This document shows, in pieces, positions 53,411 through 63,860 of a stretch of DNA of 64,000 nt (position 1 is the stretch's first letter; every line of letters starts with the position of its first letter). The DNA comes from Arion vulgaris (Eukaryota; Mollusca; Gastropoda; Stylommatophora; Arionidae), in contig CM036762.1 of assembly GCA_020796225.1 (NCBI GenBank), positions 52,170,407 to 52,234,406 on the forward strand. Reading direction: 5' to 3'. The notes beneath the pieces were generated by a model that did no database searches, was not told the origin of the DNA, and saw only the letters and a program-made list of their open reading frames with translations. Both the position numbers and the translations under genes were made by a program.

Positions 53411-53509
53411 GTCATCAGGGGCTTGCAGACGTAAGCTATCGTGGTTCTTCAAAAATCTATGTCCCTAATGTTTGCTATCATCTTAGATGTTGACGCTTTT
53501 CTGTGTTTT

Positions 53510-53765
53510 AAAGTCAGGCTATCCAAAATTTGATCTCTCTCTCTGACTTTCTCTGTCTCGTCTCCATAGATTTTACCGGTTTGTCACAATGTGTTCTAAA
53601 CCTCCCCGCTTCATCACATGCCCGAAAAATGATGACTGACTCTTTCTTATATTGATGATATGCTTTCTCTGTGTCTTGACCTCATTCAACACTTCCACAT
53701 TAATCCTTTTAACAGTACATGGGATTCTCATCATTCTTCTGTAAGACCACATTATCTTAGTACTG
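53510..53765 (-). mobile_element. RTE C-terminal fragment
   Basis: Reads IMWSYRRMMRIPCTVKRINV, VLNEVKTQRKHIINI and SSFFGHVMKRGGLEHIVTNR. Opposite orientation to the preceding scrap; together they cover neighbouring parts of one domain, suggesting an inversion. Confidence 0.7.
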
Positions 53766-53768
53766 ATC

Positions 53769-54021
53769 ACGAGTGGTTACCGGGGTCCAAATTTGGGGTG
53801 TAAAGAATAGAACCACTGTTACCTGCCACGCATGTCGTAAGAGGCGACTAAGGAGATTTGGCTGAAATCGGATGCATGTGTCCTAAGCGTTTTAGAAGTC
53901 TATGCGTTTAGGGGCCTACCAAACCAATGTGCAACGTATACACGTTCTTGGCAAAGATCAAACATATCACCACAAAGAATGATTAAAATTGGTCGTAAAG
54001 AACGAACGCAAAGAAGAAGAA
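53769..54021 (+). mobile_element. SINE-A copy with TSD
   Basis: TSD about atcttagtactgatc/atcttagtattgtgatc on both sides. Head slightly truncated (ACGAGTGGTTACCGGGG). Confidence 0.85.
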
Positions 54022-54109
54022 GATCTTAGTATTGTGATCTTTGTTTTCTCATCAGTTCCATTCCATACTGTTTTTAGTTAATTTTTTGTAAAGCAATGTT
54101 TGTCTATCT

Positions 54110-54575
54110 ATTGTCAGGTGGAAGATGTAGTTGGCTGTCCACTCTTGCCGTTAAGCGTAGGGATGGGAGCTTTAATTTGCGTTCTAGGGCTAGATTAGTC
54201 GCCCTTGTTGTGTTGTATCCGTGTTTATGTAGTGTGGTCTTGATATTGTCTATCCATCTTTTTCTTGGTCTTCCCTTAGCTCTAGTACCCGATCTCTTTT
54301 ATTGTATGCTGTTATTGGTAGTTAGCTGTATTTCATTCTCATTAAATGTCCAAACCACTGCATTTGTTGTCTTTTGATGTATTCGATGCATGAAGTTATG
54401 CCCACTCTGCTTCTGATGTCCTCATTTCGTAGTCTTGTCTTTCCTAGTGACTCCCACTGCCTTCCTCAAGCATTTCATTTCACACGTGGTGAACTTTCTG
54501 TGATATGGTGATGTAAGAGACCATGTTTGGTACTGGTAACAAAGTGTTGGTAAGAAAATATTTGGTTACTTTGCC
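54110..54575 (-). mobile_element. RTE C-terminal fragment
   Basis: The minus strand reads, across frames, LLPVPNMVSYI, DNKCSGLDI, RAKGRPRKRWIDNIKT-like and TRATNLALE. Many breaks. Confidence 0.62.
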
Positions 54576-54705
54576 ATGTTTGTTCTTCTTTTAATTTTCC
54601 TTTCCCCATCTGTTTTTAGCAGTGAGCCGAGATATTAAAAACTCCATTTTTCTATTGTTTCACCTTTGATTAAAAAAAATCATCATTTGTCATGCTTGTT
54701 TTATA

Positions 54706-54963
54706 CATGGTGTTCAAGATAATTGCAGCCCCACTGACAATTCGAAAGTTGCCAGGTACAAATTGAGTTGTGTTTATTTACTATTTAAACCGGTTTGTGA
54801 CTAGCTTGTCCTACGTCACATTTGTTCATCGCCCCTTCCCGCACTACAATTACACACCGTCACACAACCTTGACCTATACTACGTCATAACTGAACCTCC
54901 CATCTCCATACATATATGCCAGATTAGCTCCATTCACGGTCTGCTTTTAAGTTGAACACCCTG
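54706..54963. mobile_element. TA-flanked MITE
   Basis: Ends CATGGTGTTCAA and TTGAACACCCTG, flanked by TA (54704-54705, 54964-54965). 258 bp, non-coding. Tc1/mariner-like by TA target only. Confidence 0.5.
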
Positions 54964-55175
54964 TATGTTGTCATTATTGTTTGTTTTGAAATATAGATTT
55001 TTTCTCTGTTCTCCTACACTTGCATTAATAATTTCACAAATGAATAAGGATAGAAGAAAAGTAATAGATACAAGAAAATGATAACACAGTTGAACATGAA
55101 GAAAGATAAAACAAAGGAATGAGAAGCATGTAGCAAATAGATAAATAAAAGGATATAACAAACAAAAGAAGGCGT

Positions 55176-56155
55176 AATATAAGTATCAGAGAGAGAGATA
55201 GCAATCAAATAGAAGTAATATAAGTATCAGAGAGAGAGATAGCAATCAAATAGAAGTAATATAAGTATCAGAGAGAGAGATAGCAATCAAATAGAAGTAA
55301 TATAAGTATCAGAGAGAGAGATAGCAATCAAATAGAAGTAATATAAGTATCAGAGAGAGAGATAGCAATCAAATAGAAGTAATATAAGTATCAGAGAGAG
55401 AGATAGCAATCAAATAGAAGTAATATAAGTATCAGAGAGAGAGATAGCAATCAAATAGAAGTAATATAAGTATCAGAGCGAGAGATAGCAATCAAATAGA
55501 AGTAATATAAGTATCAGAGAGAGAGATAGCAATCAAATAGAAGTAATATAAGTATCAGAGAGAGAGATAGCAATCAAATAGAAGTAATATAAGTATCAGA
55601 GAGAGAGATAACAATCAAATAGAAGTAATATAAGTATCAGAGAGAGAGATAGCAATCAAATAGAAGTAATATAAGTATCAGAGAGAGAGATAACAATCAA
55701 ATAGAAGTAATATAAGTATCAAAAGAGAGATAGCAATCAAATAGAAGTAATATAAGTATCAGAGAGAGAGATAGCAATCAAATAGAAGTAATATAAGTAT
55801 CAGAGAGAGAGATAACAATCAAATAGAAGTAATATAAGTATCAGAGAGAGAGATAGCAATCAAATAGAAGTAATATAAGTATCAGAGAGAGAGATAACAA
55901 TCAAATAGAAGTAATATAAGTATCAGAGAGAGAGATAACAATCAAATAGAAGTAATATAAGTATCAGAGAGAGAGATAACAATCAAATAGAAGTAATATA
56001 AGTATCAGAGAGAGAGATAACAATCAAATAGAAGTAATATAAGTATCAAGAGGAGATAAGCAATCAAATAGAAGTAATATAAGTATAGGAATAACAATCA
56101 AAAGAAGTAATATAAGTATCAGAGAGAGATAGCAATCAAATAGAAGTAATATAAG
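55176..56155 (+). repeat. 41-bp satellite, about 24 units
   Basis: GAAGTAATATAAGTATCAGA + GAGAGAGATAGCAATCAAAT + A. Very homogeneous; a G/A variant (gatagc/gataac) is clustered in the second half; the last units (56040-56155) decay. Confidence 0.95.
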
Positions 56156-56362
56156 AAGATGGTTGTAAGAAGGATATAACAAAACAAAAAAAAAAAAGGA
56201 AAAGAATCAGGATAAAGCAGGAAATTAAACAGCAGATGGACTGGTAAAGGAAGGTGCTGCAGAAGAACAACCGGGTGTGCCAGTTATCTACCACCAAAAG
56301 AAAAGGAGGATTAAATCAATCAGAAAGCTACAAATACCAACATAAGACGACTACTATAATAT

Positions 56363-56610
56363 TTTCTCTTTGCGTTCGTTCTTTACGACCAATTTTAATC
56401 ACTCTTTGTGGTGATATGTTTGATCTTTGCCAAGAACGTGTATACGTTGCACATTGGTTTGGTAGGCCCCTAAACGCCCCTTCTACATGTTTAGGACACA
56501 TGCATCCGATTTCAGCCAAACCTCCTTAGTTTCCCCTTACGACATGCGAGGCAGGTAACAGTGGTTCTATTCTTTACACCCAAATTTGGGCCCCTGTAAC
56601 CACTCGGGCG
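56363..56610 (-). mobile_element. SINE-A copy with TSD
   Basis: 12-bp TSD ctactataatat at 56351-56362 and 56611-56622. Confidence 0.9.
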
Positions 56611-56639
56611 CTACTATAATATGAGCTGATTATAACAAG

Positions 56640-56905
56640 TTGTCATTCTGCGCCTTAGAACTGGACACAATCGCCCCCGCAGCCTTATGTATATACAATT
56701 CAGCCATGTGGACAGGCACACCAGACTGCAGAGCACATACTTCAAGACTGCCTCGAATATGATATACTGAGACAAACTCACTGGTCTAACGAAACAACAC
56801 TCAACAGAAAACTAGACCTCTGTGTGAGCTACAAAAGACAGTGAAGTTTATACAAGCGACAACGTTGAATATATAGACAATATTTCAAGCGAACGAAAGG
56901 ATAAA
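56640..56905 (+). mobile_element. I/Jockey-type LINE C-terminal fragment
   Basis: LRTGHNRPRSLMYIQ, QTAEHILQDCLEYD, LRQTHWSNETTLNRKLDL; the last 75 bp recur at 62875-62945. Confidence 0.65.
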
Positions 56906-57667
56906 GCAAATGGCATATTAAGGTATTACAGCAATACAAGAAAGACAGAACAGCGAACAAGAAGTGTTTAGCATAAAAAGATAAAATACAGCTATGGCAA
57001 AACAGATAAGTAAATGTGTATAACAAATGGATAAGAATAATAATGATCCCCTTTTTTCCATGCTTCCTTTTTTTGTTATATACATACATCTACACCATGT
57101 GTTTTCTGTATGGCTCTTTTATGCATCTAGCCAAGTTTTCAATTTGCTTATTTGTTCTAAACATTTCTCATAGCAAGCTAGCATGCCGGAAACATTCGGT
57201 TCTTATACTTTCTAACAACCTTTTCACTAATCCAGTCCAGCTTTTTTTACTTAATGCCACGCCTCCCCACACGAAACAGCCAATGTAAATGTTAGTCACA
57301 CCCTACCATTGTGTTATTGACAGCAATCAGCTGATCTCCAGGTACGTGTATTCACTTGCCATTCATGCTAGCGTTGGAATGTGCCCCGAGCAATATCGGG
57401 GGTGGGCGAGGCGAAATATGAATGAAGTTAAACCACCCTGCCTCTCTGTATTTATTATAAAGAAAATGTGATGTGGGGAGGGAGGGGAACACCAATTCGA
57501 GGAAGGGTTTTAAAATAAAAAAAGTTACTTCCTTTATATATGTCTGCGGCGGGAGAGTGTCTATAAAAAATATAAGAAAGCCAATGAGAGATTGTGTACC
57601 GTAGTTGGTTCAAGAACAGTCCCTTTTTACCAGAATGTTATCTATAGTTTATTGTAGAGCAAGTTCG
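56906..57667. other. Unassigned
   Basis: AT-rich; no recognised element. Confidence 0.3.
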
Positions 57668-57912
57668 CCGTTGCGTTGCCAGGGCCCACAATGGTAGCAA
57701 AGAATAGTACCACTGCTGCCTACAAGGCAAAAGGCGACTGAGGTAGGGCCTAGGAAACTACACTAATAAATAAAAAGCGTCGCATAAATCGGATGTGCTG
57801 GTATACTTTTAGGTGCATAACTGGCACAATGAATACTCGCTCTTAGGCTTAGATCACATACAGATCACAAAAAGTGGTTTAAGAAGTGATCGATATGGAG
57901 TATTCGAAGAAG
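57668..57912 (+). mobile_element. SINE-B copy
   Basis: GTTGCGTTGCCAGGGCCCAC head to GATCGATATGGAGTATTCG and (GAA)n. The TGTCGTAAGAGG block is partly deleted. Confidence 0.82.
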
Positions 57913-57924
57913 AAGCAGAACTGG

Positions 57925-58840
57925 AGCAAGTTAAATAACTAAAGAGTCAAATTCAGATAATGATGAAATAAATGAACTGCTTTTCACAGATGATCACTGA
58001 AGGAACAAGACTTGCAACAACATATTGACACTTCGAACAAAAGTTGGATAAATCATCACCCGGTGGTTACCGAGGCCCATATTTGGGGTTAAAGAATAGA
58101 ACCACTGTTACCTGCCACGCATGTCGTATGAGGCGACTAAGGAGGTTTGGCTGAAATCGGATGCACGTGTCCTAAACGTGTAGAAGTCTTTGCGTTTAGG
58201 TGCCTACCAAACCAATGTGCAACGTATACACGTTCTTGGCAGAGATCAAACATATCACAAGAGTGATTAAAATTAGTCGTAAAGAACGAACGCAAAGAAG
58301 ATGAAGAAGGATAAATCATGACATGAAAATCAATAACACTAAATATGAAATAATGAATATAGAAAGAAAACATAATAAACTAAACATTCATGCCAATGAC
58401 ACCACAATAAATCAAGTATAAGAAGTCAAATATTTAGGAATCATATTCACAGAAGCAGTGGAAAAACATATATGTCCTTTCGAATATAATTGTTACAGAA
58501 GAGTCCTTCGTATATCTTGGACAGAGAAGAGAACAAATAGATCTATCCAGAAAGAACTCGAAATCAAAGAAAACTGGCTGATGCTACAATTACGAAAGAG
58601 AAAATTGAGATATTTTGGACATATAAAAAACATGAGGGGCTGGAGAAGACCATCATGGAAGGAGGCATACCGGCAAAGAGAAGAACAGGAAGACCACGTA
58701 GAAGATGGATTCAGGATGTATCTGATCGTTTGAACATGACGGCTGCAGAGGCAGAACATCTGGCCTATGAGAGAGATACATTCTGGAGAACTGTGGGGGT
58801 GGCAAAGTTCTGCTCAGGACAAGCTATTTGATGATGATGA
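57925..58840 (+). mobile_element. RTE fragment split by SINE-A, (GAT)n tail
   Basis: ELLFTDDH (decayed FADD box), then from 58309 KINNTKYEIMNI, VKYLGIIFTEA, YRRVLRISWTEKRTNRSIQK, RKRKLRYFGHIKNM and VAKFCSGQAI, ending CTATTTGATGATGATGA. Confidence 0.75.
58057..58308 (+). mobile_element. SINE-A nested in RTE, with TSD
   Basis: 11-bp TSD ggataaatcat at 58046-58056 and 58309-58319. Confidence 0.9.
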
Positions 58841-58917
58841 TTCCCAGAAGATGGAATACTTCTACTGCATAGTTGCATGGGCGTCCACAAAAGTTTTTAT
58901 TGGTGGGGTGATGATCT

Positions 58918-59165
58918 TCTTCTTCTTTGCGTTCGTTCTTTACGATTAATTTTAATCACTCTTTGTTATATGTTTGATCTTTGCCAAGAACGTGTATACG
59001 TTCACATTGGTTTGGTAGGCCCCTAGACGCATAGACTTCTACACGTTTAGGACACATGCATCCGATTTCAGCCAAACCTCCTTAGTCGCCTCTTACGACA
59101 TGCGGGCAGGTAACAGTGGTTCTATTCTTTACACCCCAAATTTGTGCCCGGTAACCACTCGGGCG
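58918..59165 (-). mobile_element. SINE-A copy
   Basis: CTTCTTCTTTGCGTTCGTTC to GGTAACCACTCGGGCG. TSD not clear. Confidence 0.88.
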
Positions 59166-59203
59166 AGAGGGAAGGGGTTGGTGATGATGAAACAAAGTTA
59201 TAT

Positions 59204-59367
59204 TAGTGGCGGCTCGTGATCATTTTTGTTGGTGGGGCCAGATATTTTTTCCGGATTAATCGTGGTTTTGGGTTGCTATATTGTAATGTATAAATGAATA
59301 AATACACGTTATACATTATTTTTGGTGGGGCCCGGTCCCACTGGCCCTTAATGACGAGCCGCCACTG
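59204..59367. mobile_element. hAT-type MITE
   Basis: Ends TAGTGGCGGCTCGTGATCAT and TGACGAGCCGCCACTG. Flanks gttatatt/gttataat fit an imperfect 8-bp TSD. Confidence 0.78.
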
Positions 59368-59439
59368 GTTATAATAATTGACAGTCTACTACGTGGAAAT
59401 GGAGAAGAATAGATTCAAATAAAACTGTTTGATCCAAAA

Positions 59440-60118
59440 TTGTTTCTTTGTGTCGATCGTTCTTCCAACAATTTTTACATTCTTATTGTATATATAAATA
59501 GTCTTTGCCAAGTACATTCTTATTGTGATATATAAATAGTCTTTGCCAGTACATTCTATTGTGATATATAAACAGTCTTTGCCAAGTACATTCTTATTGT
59601 GATATATAAATAGTCTTTGCCAAGTACATTCTTATTGTGATATATAAACAGTCTTTGTCAAGTACATTCTTATTGTGAGATATAAATAGTCTTTGCCAAG
59701 TACATTCTTATTGTGATATATAAATAGTCTTGCCAATACATTCTTATTGTGATATATAAACAGTCTTTGCCAAGTACATTCTTATTGTGATATATAAACA
59801 GTCTTTGCCAAGTACATTCTTATTGTGAGATATAAATAGTCTTGCAAGTACATTCTTATTGTGATATATAAATAGTCTTTGCCAAGTACATTCTTATTGT
59901 GATATATAAACAGTCTTTGCCAAGTACATTCTTATTGTGATATATAAATAGTCTTTGCCAAGTACATTCTTATTGTGAGATATAAATAGTCTTTGCCAAG
60001 TACATTCTTATTGTGATATATAAACAGTCTTTGCCAAGTACATTCTTATTGTGATATATAACAGTCTTTGTCAAGTACATTCTTATTGTGAGATATAAAT
60101 AGTCTTTGCCAAGAACGG
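59440..60118 (+). repeat. 38-bp satellite derived from a SINE interior, about 17 units
   Basis: Unit GTACATTCTTATTGTGATAT + ATAAATAGTCTTTGCCAA. The left edge (GTGTCGATCGTTCTTCCAAC AATTTTTA, two blocks) and right edge (TTTGCCAAGAACGG) continue the reverse SINE-A/mosaic-SINE order on either side, so the array grew within one SINE copy. Confidence 0.88.
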
Positions 60119-60345
60119 TTTGAACTTGCCACCACCGTTTGTTTTTCGATCCAGAAGCACTTGAACTGAAAGCTCTTCGGCTCGGTGGCATGGACATCGT
60201 AACCCTTCGGTTCGGTGCCACGAACACCGTAAATCTGGGAATCTGTGGCTTTTCTGTCAGTCCGCGGAATTAAATCCGCACTCACAGAGGACTTGTCACC
60301 TGTAGTCCAACGCGCTACGAACACGCTGGGTAGGCGGACATTGCC
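60119..60345 (-). mobile_element. SINE-M copy
   Basis: CGATCCAGAAGCACTTGAAC to TCCGCGGAATTAAATCCGCA and CACGCTGGGTAGGCGGAC. Fused to the end of the 38-bp array. Confidence 0.78.
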
Positions 60346-61300
60346 ACCCCCTGTTAAGCCCCTACTAGTTTAGGACCTGCGCATTCGAAACCGGTTTTCG
60401 GCCTAAATCCAAAATGCATCTTCCAGGGGTGGAGCTTGCTCCCCTCCCCTCCTTACCTTAACGTATGGACGCCCATGCATGGAGGTGCAGTTGTTAGTCT
60501 TCCTTCCTCGAGAAAGACCATAATGTCTTTTCTCCAACTATTAGAGTACAGCCTAAGTTTGGCACGTTTATTTATTTAACTACGGTAGCAGCTACATTTA
60601 CAATCTTCACTCTCAAACATCTATGACCTCGAATATTGAATACACTTTCTTCGTCTTGCAATAATTTTTAACATTTCACTTTCTTCCCTACAGCCGTGAA
60701 ATAGGGGTGAATGGGGTAACACTAGGGGTAAATGGGGTAACACTAGGGGTAAAAACCAACCCCTAGTCAAGCGTTAAACACATTTCATAAAACTGAAACT
60801 TGTAGCACTTACTTGAACTCTCTTTGTTTGGAGACCTTAAAAAACGAAAAACGTCTTTTTCCCCCTTCAGTTTCCATGCAAATACATCAGCCTGTACCAC
60901 CTCTACCATCATCTTATATCGGAATCTTAGAAAATAGTTAAGTTCTGTTCTGTATTTAAATAAAAACTAAATATGGCCCAGTTTTTTTATTTCACCAACT
61001 GTTTATAACACACACACACAAAAACTCCTACTCTTGACTTTGAAAAAAAAAAAGATATATACATATATAAATAGAAAGATCCTTTGAAGAACGGGATGGT
61101 CATGCATTAGATGTTGGGCTCGAGAAGAAGGGATCTGGGGTGATAGGTGTTGAAAGGGAGGGTTTTAATAACGCGTTATTGCGCGTGATTTCTGTGTCGA
61201 CCTTTGACATATAACTAACTTTACTGCCTCATATTTTGCCAAGATTTTGGGGAATACATTACCCTAAATTTTTGAGAAAACGATCTTTCTATCTGTCGTC
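60346..61300. other. Unassigned, with short direct repeat
   Basis: GGGGT(G/A)AATGGGGTAACACTA repeats at 60704-60745. CTTAACGTATGGACGCCCAT near 60465 resembles CTTAACATATGTACGTCCAT at 44345, a possible dispersed element end. No gene. Confidence 0.4.
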
Positions 61301-61344
61301 CGTCCACCCACGTGTCTGTCCGTTCGTCCACCCAGCCACCCATC

Positions 61345-61592
61345 GACCCTTTCCTCCGTCTGTCTGTCTGTCTATCTATCTGTCTGTCTGTCTGTCTACC
61401 GATAACACTAATGTCTCACTTCATCCATCCATTCATTACCCACTCAATCATCCAATGCATTCGCTCATCCAGTAACCCGCCCAACCAACCAACCACTCAG
61501 CCACTCTTCCACCCACTTGCCTATCCATCCAACCATCTATTCATCCACTCGTCCATCCATCCATCCATCCATCCATCCATCCATCAACCATC
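61345..61592 (+). repeat. Microsatellite region (CTGT)n, (CCAT)n
   Basis: CTGTCTGTCTGTCTATCTAT at 61360-61400 and CATCCATCCATCCATCCATC at 61552-61582, with degenerate CCA-rich sequence between. Confidence 0.9.
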
Positions 61593-61698
61593 AACTTTAT
61601 GTATAAAGTTATCAATAACGAAGCAGTAGTCCAAGTTCTGGAATGGTACCAGGACTGTTAGAGCTAGAACAATAAACAATGTACGTATTGAACTCGAA

Positions 61699-61866
61699 AA
61701 ACAAATAGAAAACACAGGATTCGAACCACTTACCCTCATTTCTTACGACACCCATCGCCTAGCCTAGCAATACGAGCGTCCTTACGAACACAACCAGCGA
61801 GCCATAGAAATGATCTGTAGGAAATGAGGGTAAGTGGTTCGAATCCTGTGTTTCTCTATTTGTTTT
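61699..61866. repeat. Inverted repeat with tRNA B-box in each arm
   Basis: Arms 61699-61742 and 61821-61866 are near-perfect reverse complements around GGTTCGAATCCTGTGTTT, spacer about 80 bp. Looks like two SINE pieces head to head. Confidence 0.75.
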
Positions 61867-62654
61867 TTTTGGAAGCTCTTAGTACATGTACATTGTTTAC
61901 TTGTTGATCATATCTTTGCTTCCGTTGCTTCCTCTGGGGTTCTTGCAAAAACTGTTTGTTCTCTTCTCCTGAGAACAAATGGGCTTAACTTTTCATCATG
62001 CAAACATGGCCTGTTGGTCTCTAGAACAAATGGGCTTAACTTTCATCAGCAAACATGACCTATTGGTTTCTAGAACAAATGGGCAACTTTCATTACGCAA
62101 ACATGATCTATTGTTCTCTAGAACAAATGGGCTTAACTTTCATCACGCAAACATGACCTATTGGTTTCTAGAACAAATGGGCAACTTCATCAGAACATGC
62201 TATTGGTTCTAGAACAAATGGGTAACTAACAACATGATCTATTGTTCTCTAGAACAAATGGGCTTACCTTTCATCACGCAAACATGACCTATTGGTTTCT
62301 AGAACAAATGGGCTTAACTTTACATCAGCAAACATGGCCTATTGTCTCTAGAACAAATGGGCTTAACTTCATGCAAACATGCTATTGTTCTCTAGAACAA
62401 ATGGGCTTACCTTTCATCAGCAAACATGACCTATTGGTTTCTAGAACAAATGGGCTTAACTTTTCATCATGCAAACATGGCCTATTGGTTTCTAGAACAA
62501 ATGGGCTTAACTTACATCATGCAAACATGGCCTATTGGTCTCTAGAACAAATGGGCTTAACTTCATGACGCAAACATGACCTATTGGTTTCTAGAACAAA
62601 TGTGCAAATGCTTTTTCATCATGCAAACATGGCCTATTGGTTTCTAGAATATCC

Positions 62655-62795
62655 CCCGATGTTGTGCCATGAACCGCAACGGAAGCAAAGAATAGTATCT
62701 CTGCGACCTAGAAGGGTAAGCTACCCTAGTAAATAAAAAGCATCGCAGAAATCGGATGTACTTGCCTACTTGTAGGAGCATAACTTGTACAGCAA
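62655..62795 (+). mobile_element. SINE-B fragment inside satellite
   Basis: GTTGTGCCATGAACCGCAAC..GCAAAGAATAGTATCTCTGC..AAAAGCATCGCAGAAATCGG; 5' and 3' truncated or deleted. Confidence 0.75.
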
Positions 62796-62869
62796 ATGGA
62801 CTTAACTTAAATCATGCAAACTTGGTCTATCGGTTTCTATAGCAAATGAACTTAACTTTCATCATCACG

Positions 62870-62956
62870 AGATACAAAAGACAGTGAAGTATATATACAA
62901 GAGACAACATTGAATATATAGACAATATTTCAAGCGAACGAAAGGAAGAAAGAAGG
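62870..62956 (+). mobile_element. LINE 3' tail inside satellite
   Basis: ATACAAAAGACAGTGAAGT..TTGAATATATAGACAATATTTC matches 56831-56895; GAAGGAAGAAAGAAGG tail. Confidence 0.6.
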
Positions 62957-63269
62957 ACTTTCATCGTGCAAACCTGGCCCGTTGGTTTCGTGAAGAAATG
63001 GACTTAAGTGTCATCATGAAAACTGGACCGGTCGGTTTGTAGAACAAATGGACTTAGCTTTCATCATGCAGTGCTGAATTGCAGTAGATATTTGCAAAAA
63101 AAAATGTTGATTTCAAAATTGAGATCTGACTGTCACTGAATCAAAAATGGCTTAGTGTAACAAGTGCCTAGACGTAACAACAAGTGATGATGTGTTGTTC
63201 AAATGTTACACCAAACCACGCACCGGACACGCGACTGCTAAATCTGCAGCGTTGATTGGCTACACTTAA

Positions 63270-63440
63270 AGCAGGTGGCCTAAAATATTTTTTTTTTGAT
63301 TGTGATGCTAATTTATTTTCATGCCTAAAATATTTTTTTTTGTGATGCTAATTTATTTTCATGTCTAAAAATTTTTGTTTTTTTTTTTTTTAAATTGTGA
63401 TGCTAATTTATTTTCATGCCTAAAATATTTTTTGTCTAAA
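63270..63440 (+). repeat. Tandem repeat, about 45-60 bp, three to four units
   Basis: GATGCTAATTTATTTTCATG then CCTAAAATATTTTTTTT recurs with variable T-run length. Confidence 0.82.
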
Positions 63441-63860
63441 TAAAAAAAAAATGATGTGTATGTTTAAAAAAAGCTTAGCAAAGTTTAGATGTATTTCGAA
63501 TAAATACTTGTAAACCTGAAACAAACCGGGTAATTGATAGTAACCAGATAAATACAAGTCCCAGGTATATTATTCGTTATGACAATACAAAAGACCGCCG
63601 TGTAACATTTATTTTCCAACCTCCATTGTTATTGATGGGGCATCAGCTGCCTAGCCAGATCCTTACAAATACAAATATTGTACAGAAAGACACAGCACAA
63701 TGGTCCCCGGCTTACATTTCCCAAACTATTGCACCGTCTAACCTATTTTATTTTGTAAAGGAAGAAAGAATTAGGGTCGGAGGATGTTCATGAGAGAATC
63801 AGGGGGTAAAGGCAGAGTCATCTATGGTGGTCTATCGTTACGTTGACAAATATTCATACG
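63441..63860. other. Unassigned
   Basis: No gene or repeat match. Confidence 0.3.

Larger units (their letters stand above)
61965..63075 (+). repeat. About 51-bp satellite, about 14 units plus outliers
   Basis: AGAACAAATGGGCTTAACTT + TCATCATGCAAACATGGCCT + ATTGGTTTCT. 61965-62650 is contiguous; 62796-62865 and 62960-63075 are diverged units separated by two insertions. Confidence 0.92.

Noticed and set aside
48518..56155. CRISPR-like repeat arrays
   Set aside because: No unique spacers of constant length, no cas genes, eukaryotic introns nearby: these are satellites.
36859..58373. Recurrent small frame with CVRSLRPILITLCDMFDLCQ
   Set aside because: It is the reverse-strand reading of SINE-A, repeated wherever the SINE lies in that orientation; not a protein family.
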